Virus record (IMG/VR): IMGVR_UViG_3300001847_000332
Coordinates: 1-64,000 of that record
Length of the DNA: 64,000 nucleotides
Strand: one strand, 5' to 3'
Origin: a virus
Below the pieces are notes generated by a model, which made no database searches, was not told where the DNA came from, and was given only the letters and a program-made list of their open reading frames with translations. Positions 47,653 to 57,100 of this stretch are shown piece after piece (within the stretch, counting starts at the first letter, position 1; each line of letters opens with the position of its first letter). The position numbers and the translations under genes were made by a program.

Positions 47653-49197
47653 ATGCAGATCGTGGACAACCGCGCGCTGCTCTTCGTCACGCGCAAGGCA
47701 GATCAGATTACTGCCTTGATCCCCAAAAGCCGCATCCTTGCACGCAGTGGTGACAAGGCGCAGGTGCTCGTGAATTGGGGGCCGGACGAGGTGCAGATAC
47801 TCCGCAACCTCAAGATCAAAGCCCCGCCTAACCCGATACTGGGTAGGTACGAATGGCCGGGCGTATACAAACCCTTCGAGCATCAGCGCACTACTGCAGC
47901 ATTCCTTGCGTCACACCCTCGGTGCTTTTGTTTCAATGATCCCGGCACAGGCAAGACCAGTGCTGCGGCGTGGGCTGCCGACTACCTGATGAATCAAGGC
48001 AAGGTTAAGCGCGTGCTGGTGGTGTGCCCGGTGTCGATCATGGACACAGCATGGCGGTCTGACTTGTTTAAGACCGTGATGCACCGCACTGTTGGGATTG
48101 CGATTGGGTCGCGAGAAAAGCGCGAGGCCATCATCAACGGGCGCTACGAATTCGTCATCATCAATTTCGATGGCGTAAAGATAGTCACTCCGGCACTCGC
48201 GGCAGGAGGGTTTGATCTTATCATCGTCGACGAAGCCAACGCCATCAAAAGCGTATCCACCGACCGCTGGAAAGCGCTCGCCTCGCTTGTGCGCGCGGAC
48301 ACCCGGCTGTGGCTGATGACCGGCACCCCTGCCTCCCAATCTCCATTGGATGCGTATGGGCTGGCCAAGCTCGTCAACCCAGACGGCGTGCCGCGCTTTT
48401 TTGGCGCGTGGCGTGATAAGGTGATGGTCAAGATCACGCAATACAAATGGGTGCCCAAGAATGAGTCTCAGGCTATTGTGCATGCAGCGTTACAGCCGGC
48501 TATTCGGTACACGAAAGAAGAGTGCTTGGACCTGCCCGATCTGCTCTATGCTACCCGGGAAGTGCCCCTTACACCGCAGCAGCAAAAGTACTACAACGCC
48601 ATCAAGCAGGAAATGATTACTCGCGCGGCAGGTGAGGAGATCACCGCCGCGAATGCCGCGTCAATGCTCAACAAGCTGCTGCAGCTGTCCCAAGGTGCGG
48701 TATACACCGACACCAAGGAGATCGTGCAGTTCGACATCAAGCCCCGACTGGCTGAGCTCATAAGTATCATTGAGCAGACTGACTATAAGGTGCTGGTGTT
48801 TGTGCCGTTTCGGCACGTGCTCGAGATGCTTCGCGACGCCCTGACTGGCTACACCGTGGAGGTTATTCACGGAGGTGTGCCAGCTACGGCGCGGGCTGAG
48901 ATCATCAAGCGGTTCCAGACGCAGGACAACCCGCGCATCCTGCTCATGGTGCCGCAGGCTACTGCGCATGGCATCACACTAACCCGGGCAGATCAGGTGG
49001 TATGGTGGGGGCCTATCCCGTCCACCGAGTATTACCTGCAAGCTAACGCCCGCGCCCACCGGCAGGGCCAGACACGCAACGTAACCGTCACGCACCTGCA
49101 GGGCAGTCCGGTGGAGAAGCGTCTCTACACCATGCTGCAGGGCAAGATCGACATGCACCAAGCGCTCGTCGAGTTGTACAAACAAGAAATAAGTTGA
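47653..49197 (+). CDS. SNF2-type DEAD/DEAH helicase
   Basis: A 514-residue helicase. Motif I is PGTGKT (97-102), motif II DEAN (193-196), motif III LMTGTPA; the second RecA domain has VLVFVPFRHVLEMLRDAL, RILLMVPQATAHGITLTRAD and the final NARAHRQGQ arginine motif typical of SNF2 proteins. Substitution of DEAH by DEAN is common in phage members. A role in fork movement or recombination is inferred from position next to polymerase and primase. Confidence 0.92.
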   Translation: MQIVDNRALLFVTRKADQITALIPKSRILARSGDKAQVLVNWGPDEVQILRNLKIKAPPNPILGRYEWPGVYKPFEHQRTTAAFLASHPRCFCFNDPGTGKTSAAAWAADYLMNQGKVKRVLVVCPVSIMDTAWRSDLFKTVMHRTVGIAIGSREKREAIINGRYEFVIINFDGVKIVTPALAAGGFDLIIVDEANAIKSVSTDRWKALASLVRADTRLWLMTGTPASQSPLDAYGLAKLVNPDGVPRFFGAWRDKVMVKITQYKWVPKNESQAIVHAALQPAIRYTKEECLDLPDLLYATREVPLTPQQQKYYNAIKQEMITRAAGEEITAANAASMLNKLLQLSQGAVYTDTKEIVQFDIKPRLAELISIIEQTDYKVLVFVPFRHVLEMLRDALTGYTVEVIHGGVPATARAEIIKRFQTQDNPRILLMVPQATAHGITLTRADQVVWWGPIPSTEYYLQANARAHRQGQTRNVTVTHLQGSPVEKRLYTMLQGKIDMHQALVELYKQEIS

Positions 49198-49212
49198 CAG
49201 TGTTTACTGTCA
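49195..49212. other. Inverted repeat at the end of the helicase gene
   Basis: TGACAGT-gttt-ACTGTCA begins in the helicase stop codon. It may be an operator or a weak RNA hairpin; TTGACA at its left edge also resembles a -35, but no good -10 follows. Confidence 0.5.
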
Positions 49213-49250
49213 GAAGTAGGCTGTAACAACATACGACCAAGGAGACTTTT

Positions 49251-49637
49251 ATGGACGCTGCGAAACTTGTGCAAGTTTATTTGAAGATGCGAGACACCAA
49301 GGACATGATGGTACGTGACCATGAAACCAAGCTAGCTGCGCTCACTTCCCAAATGGAAGCAATCGAACAGGAACTCATTGAAATCTGCAAAGCCACGGGA
49401 CAGCAGGGAGGCAAGACGCCGTACGGAAGCTTTACGAAAACCGTTAAAACGCGCTACTGGACTAACGATTGGGATAGCATGTACCGCTTTATCAAAACGC
49501 ATGACCTGCCGCAGCTGCTGGAACGACGCATACACCAAGGAAATTTTAAGGAGTTCATGGAAGCTAATCCCGGGACGCTTCCTGAAGGATTGAACGTTGA
49601 CTCGCGCTACGCCATAACCGTGCGGAGGTCCAAATGA
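49251..49637 (+). CDS. Coiled-coil replication-module protein
   Basis: A 128-residue protein with a charged coiled coil (LVQVYLKMRDTKDMMVRDHE, TSQMEAIEQELIEICKATGQ) followed by a small domain (TKTVKTRYWTNDWDSMYRFI, EGLNVDSRYAITVRRS). Proteins of this pattern accompany ssDNA-binding or recombination genes in phages. AAGGAGAC precedes the ATG. Function not established; Gam/Gp157-like nuclease inhibition is one possibility. Confidence 0.75.
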   Translation: MDAAKLVQVYLKMRDTKDMMVRDHETKLAALTSQMEAIEQELIEICKATGQQGGKTPYGSFTKTVKTRYWTNDWDSMYRFIKTHDLPQLLERRIHQGNFKEFMEANPGTLPEGLNVDSRYAITVRRSK

Positions 49638-49840
49638 TTAAGTTTTTATATGGCGTATCAGTAGCCCTTATACTCGCCGGCGGATTTGGCATAGTCGTTA
49701 AAGCAGAAACAGAAAATGAAAAAAACCTCGATGCGTTAGAAGCCGCATGTGAGAGCTCCTTGGGCGTGCTGGCACGTATGCGCCAAGGCTATAAATGTGT
49801 CGTGCCAGTTCACCAACTTATAAGGAACAACCATGAGTAA
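49634..49840 (+). CDS. Small exported or membrane-anchored protein
   Basis: A 68-residue protein. MIKFLYGVSVALILAGGFGI then VVKAETENE is a signal-like or single membrane helix with AxA-type sequence after it, followed by a small domain with two Cys (CESSLGVLARMRQGYKC) that could form a disulfide in the periplasm. ATGA junction with the previous gene. Role unknown; possibly superinfection exclusion. Confidence 0.68.
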   Translation: MIKFLYGVSVALILAGGFGIVVKAETENEKNLDALEAACESSLGVLARMRQGYKCVVPVHQLIRNNHE

Positions 49841-50744
49841 CCTAACCCTATTCAACAACGGCTCTTCCGTTCCTGATTACTTGCGCAATCCTGAGGATGA
49901 CGTTACCAAGTCGCTCGCCGGTCAAAGCTCTACCAAAGCTATCTCCATCAAAGGCGGTGTGTGGCGTCTCATGTCTGGCGGTGAGGAAATTGCCAAGAAT
50001 GAGGACAGAGCCCTTAATATGGTGATCGTGGCCGCCGCCAAAACCAATTCGCGCACCTACTTCCAAGGCAAATACGAAGAGGGCAAGGATATTGGCCCGA
50101 CATGTTGGTCTGCTGACGGCGTTAAACCCAATGATGAAGTGCCGGCCGATCAGCGCCAGTCCAGCCTGTGCGTCTCTTGCCCCCAGAACATTGAGGGCTC
50201 TGGCGAAGGCAAGTCCCGCGCATGCCGTTTCAGTCGTCGTCTAGCAGTTGTACTAGACAATGACATTGGCGGCGACATTTACCGCCTGCAGCTGCCCGCC
50301 AAGTCTATTTTTGGCAAGCCGGTTGATGGCAAGATGAGCCTGCAGGCGTATGCCAACTTCCTGTCTGGCCACAACGTGCCTATCAACGGGTTGGTCACTG
50401 AGGCGCGGTTCGACACTGGTGAAGCGGTGCCTGTGCTGCGCTTCAAGGCTGTCCGCCCGCTCACTCGTGAGGAATGGGAAGTGGCCAAGGCTCAGGGCGC
50501 ATCCGAAGATGCCCGTCGCGCTATTGAGTTCAAGCTGGCAGTTAAAACTGACAAGCAAGCTGCCCTGCCTGCCGCGTTTGCTGAGACTCCTGCCCGCAAG
50601 GAAGTGGTTGCCGCCGAGCCTGCTGTTGAGGAAGTAGCCGAGCCGGTCAAGCGCGCCAAGAAAGCTGCGCCTGCTGCTGAGCCTACGGATAAGCCGAGCG
50701 TGGCTGCTATCCTAAGCGACTGGGGTTCTGACGACGATGAGTGA
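49833..50744 (+). CDS. Probable ssDNA-binding protein, zinc and acidic tail
   Basis: A 303-residue protein. The core has KGGVWRLMSGGEEIAKNEDR, MVIVAAAKTNSRTYFQGKYE and RLQLPAKSIFGKPVDGKMSL, an OB-like arrangement. Cysteines C91, C113, C116 and C131 could bind zinc, as gp32 of T4 does. An Ala/Glu/Pro-rich linker ends in ILSDWGSDDDE, an acidic tip like those by which SSBs recruit partners. It precedes the primase-helicase. SSB function is inferred, not shown by a family signature I can name. Confidence 0.68.
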   Translation: MSNLTLFNNGSSVPDYLRNPEDDVTKSLAGQSSTKAISIKGGVWRLMSGGEEIAKNEDRALNMVIVAAAKTNSRTYFQGKYEEGKDIGPTCWSADGVKPNDEVPADQRQSSLCVSCPQNIEGSGEGKSRACRFSRRLAVVLDNDIGGDIYRLQLPAKSIFGKPVDGKMSLQAYANFLSGHNVPINGLVTEARFDTGEAVPVLRFKAVRPLTREEWEVAKAQGASEDARRAIEFKLAVKTDKQAALPAAFAETPARKEVVAAEPAVEEVAEPVKRAKKAAPAAEPTDKPSVAAILSDWGSDDDE

Positions 50745-50979
50745 TCGGCGGGGGTACAGCTCAGCACTTATTGAAGAGGTAGCTGCGGCTGACCCCGCGC
50801 TGCCCGCGGTACGCTTGGCCAAGCTGTGCATCGCACAGGGAAGGTCTGTGTGGGAAGTCTCAGCTCAGCTGGGCGTATCGCGGATTACAATTTACAAGTG
50901 GTTTTGCGGTAGAGTGAACCCACGCAGCAAGCACTTGGAACGAATTTTTAAACTAATTTCTGAACTTGAGCGTGCATAA
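50737..50979 (+). CDS. HTH DNA-binding protein
   Basis: An 80-residue protein with an HTH near residues 39-62 (SVWEVSAQLGVSRITIYKWF) followed by CGRVNPRSKHLERI. The second helix lies as in XRE/Cro-like or invertase-type domains. It overlaps the previous gene (ATGAGTGA). It could regulate replication genes or bind the origin. A third candidate partner of the palindromes. Confidence 0.8.
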   Translation: MSDRRGYSSALIEEVAAADPALPAVRLAKLCIAQGRSVWEVSAQLGVSRITIYKWFCGRVNPRSKHLERIFKLISELERA

Positions 50980-50995
50980 TCAGTACCGAGGCTAG

Positions 50996-51014
50996 GCTAC
51001 GCTGATCCCGTAGC
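50996..51014 (+). other. Hairpin before the pseudoknot
   Basis: GCTACG-ctgatcc-CGTAGC, in the gap after the HTH gene and just ahead of the pseudoknot. It may assist its folding. Confidence 0.55.
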
Positions 51015-51017
51015 GAC

Positions 51018-51077
51018 GAGGCGGAACACGGGGCCGCCGCCTCACCTATTACCCCGCACATAACAATAACCCCGTGT
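51018..51077 (+). promoter_or_regulatory. H-type pseudoknot in primase leader
   Basis: Stem 1 is GAGGCGG (51018-51024) with CCGCCTC (51037-51043). Its loop contains ACACGGGG (51026-51033), which pairs in full with CCCCGTGT (51070-51077). The result is a 7-bp plus 8-bp pseudoknot with a 26-base last loop. Its final base is next to the GAGG ribosome site (51078-51081) of the primase-helicase, whose GTG lies at 51086. Folding could hide or expose that site. Confidence 0.7.
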
Positions 51078-51085
51078 GAGGCTAC

Positions 51086-53950
51086 GTGAGCACCGCATTC
51101 CTAGACGCTGTTCTGCCGTCTGCAGGTCTCTACTGTGTAACAAGGATCAAAAACAAAAAGGTCGTCGACCAGCGGTTCTGCACAAGCAAAACCGACATCG
51201 CCCAATTAACCTCAACCCTGAATGAAGCCCCGTGGAACGTCTACGTGGCGTTGGCGTCATTCAAGTCTGAAGTCCGCGAGGCGGAGAACGCCCGCACCAT
51301 TAAATGCTTTTTTGTCGACATCGACAGCAAGAACGGCAAGCCATACGCCAGCGCTGCCGAAGCTGGTCTTGCGCTCAAGCAATTCGTCAAAGCCTCCGGT
51401 CTGCCCATCCCCACAGTCGTGGCCTCGGGCGGCGGCGTGCATGCGTATTGGACGTTCACCGAGGAAGTGCCAATCGCGCAGTGGCGTCCGTATGCACGTG
51501 CCTTTAAACATTTCTGTTTTGAGCATAGCCTGAAGATAGATGCCCAAGTGTCTGCCGACGCAGCGCGAGTCATGCGCATGCCGGGTACGCTCAACTACAA
51601 CACCGCCACGCCCACGCTAGCCAGCTTGGTCAAGCTGGGCAAGCCCACGCTGTTTGAGGACTTGTGCAAGCTGCTGCCGGCTCCGCCAGCCGATTTGACT
51701 GCGGCCACAGCCTTCGGCGCGGACGACATGACCCGCGGGCTGGCACACAGCAGTGACCTACCCCCGTGCGAGTTCTCCACCTTGCTCGACAAGAGCACCC
51801 GCGGCAACGGTTGCGCCCAGATCAAGTGGGCGTATGAGAACCAGTCTGAGGTGCCGGAGCCTCTGTGGCGTGCGGTGCTGTCGATAGCGTGGAACTGCAC
51901 GGATGCACGCACCGCCATCCATGACGTATCCCAGAACCATCCAGAGTATTCGTACCACTCGACGCTGGCCAAGGCCGAGCGGCTCACTCAAAAGCCGCAT
52001 ACCTGCCAATGGTTCCGGGACAACAACCCCGAGCTATGCAAAGGCTGCCCGCAGAAAGTCACCAGTCCTATCCAGCTGGGTCGCACCGTCAAACCCACGC
52101 CCACGGTTGTTGAGGACGGCGCTGAGGTTTATGTGGTGGAGCACACCGTAGCCACCCTGTCCGGCACGCAGCAGTCGGTCACGGTATCTATCCCGGCGTT
52201 CCCGTTCCCTTACTACCGAGGCGAGCGCGGCGGGGTGTACCGCGACGAGGAAGCGCCGGATGGCGAGAAGAAGCCGGTTGAGATATACGCGCAAGACCTC
52301 TATCTAACTGGGCGATTCTACGACTCCGACGACCACGGAGACGGTGAAGGCGAGTTGCTTGGCGTCTGCCTACACTTACCACGTGACGGGGTGCGTACCT
52401 TTTACGCCCCGGCAACATCGCTGCTCAACAAGGAGAAACTGCAAACCATCCTGCTCAAGCATGGGGTGGTCGCATTCGGCAAACAATGGGACGGCATCAT
52501 GGCTTACTTCGCTTCATCCATCCGCAAGCTGCAAAAAGACGCGAGCGCATACCGCACGCGCAACCAGATGGGCTGGACGCCTGACGAGCTTGGCTTTGTC
52601 GTGGGCGAAATTGAATATACCGAGATTGGCCCCAAGCTGGCCCCGCCTGCCAGCAGCACCCGGCAGATGGCCCCGGCGTTCCAACCTGCCGGTAGCCTCG
52701 ACGAATGGAAAAAAATCGCCAACTTCTACGACAAAAAAGGCATGGAGCCCCACGCCTTCACCCTGTTCTGCGGCTTCGGTTCTCCGCTTATGCCCCTGTT
52801 GGGCGGGTTCGACGTGAAGGGTGCAGTGGTCAATCTGGTGTCCAACGAGTCCGGCACGGGCAAGACCACCGCTGTCATGGTCAAGGACTCCATCTTCGGG
52901 AACCCGGCTCGGCTGTTGGGCTCCGCGGACGACACCTATCTGGCCAAGTTCCAGCATATCGGCATGCTGAACAACATCAGCCCGTCGTTCGACGAGATGA
53001 CCAATTCCAAGCCGGAAGAGCTCTCCGACTTCATTTACTCCGTCACGCGCGGTCGAGCTCGGCACCGGATGGATTCTCAAGCCAACAAGCTGCGGAACAA
53101 CAACACCACGTGGAGCAGCATTGTTGTCACCACCAGCAACTCCGTGTTCTCCGACGCCATCAGCAGCATCAAGTCCACCTCCGGCGGCGAGCAGGCGCGC
53201 CTGCTGGACATCTACGTCGGCGCGGTACCCGACATAAGCAAGGCCGAAGCCGACGAAATTTTCCGCAAGCTGTCGACCAACTACGGCGTAGCCGGCCCCG
53301 TGTTCATCAGCTATGTGCTGGCCAACAAGCAGCTGGTCATCGAAACCCTGCACAAGATGCAGAATAAAATCGACGAAGAACTCAAGCTCGACAAGGCCGA
53401 CCGCTTCTACTCCGGCTTGCTTGCTTGCGCGTTCACTGGCGCATACTTCGCCCGCAAGCTGGGCCTGTTCGACATCAACATTGGCCGGGTATACCGCCAC
53501 ATGCTGCACGAAGTGCTGGGTATCCGCGCGGCGCGCGTGTCCTCCGTCGGCTCGAGCACACAGGTCGCCGTCGAAACACTGGGTCGCTACATCAACGAAT
53601 TCCTGTCCAACGCGATCATCATCGAAAGTGCCAAGAACGGCGTACCCGCCGCGCCGATCACAGCACCACGCGGCGCGTTGAAGATGCGGTACGAACCAGA
53701 CAGCAAAGAGTTATGGATACCCGTGCACGAGCTACGCACCTACTTCGTCGAGAAGCAGGTGGATGTGAAGCAAAGCTTAGCCGTGATGACCAAGAACGGC
53801 ATGCTCAAAAACAAGGGCAAGGCTCTCAACAAGCGGATCGGTGCCGGCGCTATGGGCAGCATGAGCGCAGTGCCCGTGCGGTGTTATTGTTTTGATAGCG
53901 ACGCGGTAGGTATGACAGATGTCATTCCTCAAAGCCAAGAAACTACCTGA
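51086..53950 (+). CDS. AEP primase / DUF927 helicase
   Basis: A 954-residue replication enzyme. The N-terminal archaeo-eukaryotic primase has FFVDIDSK (D78, D80), SGGGVHAYW (H119) and RVMRMPGTLNYN. A Cys cluster (HTCQWFRDNNPELCKGCPQK) follows. The C-terminal half is a DUF927-type AAA+ helicase with SGTGKTTA (589-596) and DEMTNSK. It primes and unwinds the fork for the family A polymerase. Start is GTG with GAGG four bases upstream, tight against a pseudoknot. Confidence 0.93.
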   Translation: MSTAFLDAVLPSAGLYCVTRIKNKKVVDQRFCTSKTDIAQLTSTLNEAPWNVYVALASFKSEVREAENARTIKCFFVDIDSKNGKPYASAAEAGLALKQFVKASGLPIPTVVASGGGVHAYWTFTEEVPIAQWRPYARAFKHFCFEHSLKIDAQVSADAARVMRMPGTLNYNTATPTLASLVKLGKPTLFEDLCKLLPAPPADLTAATAFGADDMTRGLAHSSDLPPCEFSTLLDKSTRGNGCAQIKWAYENQSEVPEPLWRAVLSIAWNCTDARTAIHDVSQNHPEYSYHSTLAKAERLTQKPHTCQWFRDNNPELCKGCPQKVTSPIQLGRTVKPTPTVVEDGAEVYVVEHTVATLSGTQQSVTVSIPAFPFPYYRGERGGVYRDEEAPDGEKKPVEIYAQDLYLTGRFYDSDDHGDGEGELLGVCLHLPRDGVRTFYAPATSLLNKEKLQTILLKHGVVAFGKQWDGIMAYFASSIRKLQKDASAYRTRNQMGWTPDELGFVVGEIEYTEIGPKLAPPASSTRQMAPAFQPAGSLDEWKKIANFYDKKGMEPHAFTLFCGFGSPLMPLLGGFDVKGAVVNLVSNESGTGKTTAVMVKDSIFGNPARLLGSADDTYLAKFQHIGMLNNISPSFDEMTNSKPEELSDFIYSVTRGRARHRMDSQANKLRNNNTTWSSIVVTTSNSVFSDAISSIKSTSGGEQARLLDIYVGAVPDISKAEADEIFRKLSTNYGVAGPVFISYVLANKQLVIETLHKMQNKIDEELKLDKADRFYSGLLACAFTGAYFARKLGLFDINIGRVYRHMLHEVLGIRAARVSSVGSSTQVAVETLGRYINEFLSNAIIIESAKNGVPAAPITAPRGALKMRYEPDSKELWIPVHELRTYFVEKQVDVKQSLAVMTKNGMLKNKGKALNKRIGAGAMGSMSAVPVRCYCFDSDAVGMTDVIPQSQETT

Positions 53951-54164
53951 CAACGTCCGGGTCCTCACCATCTTCGGCGCGGAGTACTGGATGCCTTGGG
54001 AGGACATGCGCCGCGGTTGCTCCTGCTTTCTGCCGACGACCGCCACCGCCCAGCAGGTAGCCGAACTGCTAGGTCCCATCGAGAAATACCTCGGATGGCA
54101 CTTCGCAGTGGCTAACCGCTGTGAATACGGACGCTACGGCGTCCGTATCTGGCGCATGGTCTGA
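53919..54164 (+). CDS. Small conserved phage protein
   Basis: An 81-residue protein, KAKKLPDNVRVLTIFGAEYW, MPWEDMRRGCSCFLPTTATA and LGWHFAVANRCEYGRYGVRI. It overlaps the end of the primase-helicase by 32 bases. The EYWMPWEDMxxGxSxFxPT pattern is seen in other phages beside replication genes. Its stop is directly abutted by the stop of the convergent giant gene. Confidence 0.78.
   Translation: MSFLKAKKLPDNVRVLTIFGAEYWMPWEDMRRGCSCFLPTTATAQQVAELLGPIEKYLGWHFAVANRCEYGRYGVRIWRMV
54125..54148. terminator. Hairpin at the convergent junction
   Basis: ATACGGACG-ctacgg-CGTCCGTAT, a perfect 9-bp stem inside the last codons of the rightward block. There is no T-tract on either side, so factor-independent termination is uncertain, but it is the only strong stem where the two blocks collide. 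Confidence 0.45.
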
Positions 54165-57100
54165 TTACTTCTTACCCAAGTAAATCTGTTTGGCTTCGCG
54201 CAGCCAGCTGAGCTGCTCGTTAATCATTTTCTCCACCTCCTGCTTGGCCTTGAGTCGTTCTGCAGAGTTCGGGATTTCTCTCTCGCCGTTCGGGCTTTCG
54301 AGGAAAGTGATGTACTGCCGTTGTTGCGCCAGTTGAGTCAGCGCGATGTTTGTCATGGCAGCCAGCGTGAGCTCAGCTTCATGCGCCTTGGCGTACTCAA
54401 CCGCCCGTTCCGCGTCGTTTTTGGAAAGATCGTCCAGCGCCCGCTTATAGGGTGCGACCTTGTTCACCAAGTCGTAGAACTCTTCCTTCGGCCCGGTTGG
54501 CACATCCGGCAGCAGATACTGACCAATAAACCAGTACTGGCTCAGCGGGCGATCAATCTTGCCCGGGTTGATAAGCTGGTCGGTCAGCATGTTAGACAGC
54601 GGCACCGCCCCACCAAAATACCCACGCAAGGTGTTGTCGATGACAATCGGAGAAATCTCCACGCCCATCGTCTCAGACGCCCAGCGACCGATAGCTTTAG
54701 CTAGCTCGCTTGTGGACGATACTGCCTGCATACCTGCCGGAAGGTTGGCCTTGTAAATGCCTGTGAGCGGACGCCCCGTCACGAACGAGTAATTCAGCAC
54801 TCCCTCAATGATTGGCTTCACTGCCTGCGGAACTGGCGTCATACGCCCGCCAATTGGCGAGTATTGCGTGAACGCATACGACAGCGCCGACTTCACAGCC
54901 TCGCTGGCAAGCTGCTCCTGCGGGGTATCCAGCCGGGACATGTAGCTAATAACAGTCTCAACCGGCACCTTGAACAGCGCGGCCATATCGCTGGGTACCG
55001 GCAGTCTTTTGCCGCCTACAATCCAGTTGTCCGAACGCGTACGCAAGTCCTGCTTTTCGTATTCATCATCTCCGGTATTGGCCAGCGCGTACAGGACACT
55101 AAAGCCCACCATTTTGGCCGCCTGCGTCCAAAACAGCCGGGCCGCCGTACGTCTATCAACCGACGCTGAGCCCCTGCCAGTCATACTGCGCAGCAATACA
55201 TCACTGGCTTGGATGTACGCGTTGAAGAACGGGATAGTCGCCACGGCGCTGCCGATAGTTTGGCTGGCTCCACGCCTGCGGAAATTGATGAACTCCCGAG
55301 CCCGAGTGAGTGCAAGTGCTTCGTCCTTGGACTCCTTGATTGTGCGGTCGTAAATAGCCTTACGAATGGCCAAGTCCGACGCACGGGTCAGCGACTCAAG
55401 GCGATGATGCAGCTCGCGCAGGGGTTTACGTTTGGAGTAACCCAAGTTAAACAGCGCCACTTCGGTCGGATTGCTGGGGTTGTAGTCGACTTCACCAACC
55501 AAGCCCTTTTCCGCAAACCGTTTGGTGAACTCATGGTTTTTGCCGAAGATCAGCTCATGCGTACCGATGCGCAGGAAGTTGGTGATGGCTGGAATAATCA
55601 GCAACGACGGGTGTTTCACACCTGATGTGATAAATGCCCGTTGGATGTCATCCGTCACCTGCTTGGCCACAAACGGAGGCATGACGGTCACAATCCGGCG
55701 CAGGATTTGAGACACTGCAGCAAACACCTTGGTGATTGCCATCTTGGGGCCTTGCATGTCTTTGAAGGCCCGCATATCCCAGTGCGACCGCACCTCGTAG
55801 TAATACTCCCGTCCGTTGCGGTAGGCTGCCACCACATTGTTTGGGTTGGTAAGCCCAGACTTAGTGTACCCAAGCTCTTTAGCCTGCCCGATGTCCGCCA
55901 GCAGTTTGAGCGTTGTGGCATTGGCATCCTGCCTCAGCGTTTGCTTTAGCATCCACGTCATCAGCTTGGCGTGGTTATCAACCACGTTGCCAACTTCCAT
56001 TCGAGTCGTGCCTTTAAACATCGGCAACGATCCGAGCTGGGCAAGGCCTCGGCCAGCACTGCGCTTGGGGGTGAACTTATCGAAGAACTTATCGATACGA
56101 TCAAACGGCACATACCCTGACGCTTCTTTCCACTGATCGGCTACTTCTTTGCTGATACGTCCAACTGAAACCAGCTTGTCAATCATGTGGAATCGCTGCT
56201 GGTCCATCATCTTGAGGATTTCTTTTACTTCCGGGTTGGCCTCAAGGCCGCGCAGGGCGATGGCGATTTGTTCTTCCGCAGAACGCGGGTCAGCTTTAGC
56301 CAGCTTGTGAATTGGGAATACGGCTTCCTTTTCCGCTTTGTTGACCTTGACCATCTCATTCAAGCGCACCGCTTCCATCATTTTGGAAGTTTCAGCATAC
56401 GCCTGCTCGAACGTCATGCCTTTAGCGTCACCCCAGTTCTTAACAGCAGCGAGCACGTCCGCGATGGAGGAGACGTTTTTGGTTCGCTTCACTACCCACT
56501 CGCCAAGCGTCGCGTCCTTCTCCATATCACCGTTTTCAATGAACGCATTGAACATCTTTTCCGCGTCCGCGGCTTGGCGGATCAACAACTCAGGATTGGT
56601 AAGCCCGGTAATGTTATCCCGCACATTGCCGTCAAACAGGATATTGAGGCGATTAACAACCGATGCGTACGCATCCGCAATCTCCGTGCGGAACCGAGTT
56701 ACAAACGGAACGTCATCCTTCTCAAGGAAGATGCGGCTTGCTGAGCGGATCATGCGCCCCGCAGGCCCGGGCTGGTCTTTCATCAGCTCGCTCTTCTCAG
56801 CGATGCCCTCGGTGGGGCTTACCGCGCGAGATGGTTGGGCAGTGGTGTCGACAGTGCCAGACCACACAACCGGTTTAGCCGGACCCATGTTATTGAGGAA
56901 TTCGGCTACTGATTTAGCCGGAGCAAACCGCTGCCCTGTAACGGCAGCAACCAAAGCCCGAAGCTTGTCCGCGACAGACTTGAAGAACTTTTCAACGACT
57001 GAAACAGGTCGTTCGTCCGTGGTAGCCCACTTGGAAACGTTGTCAGCAAACCATTCGCTGAAGGATGTCCAGTACGGCGATAGCAGTTTGGCTTCAACCT

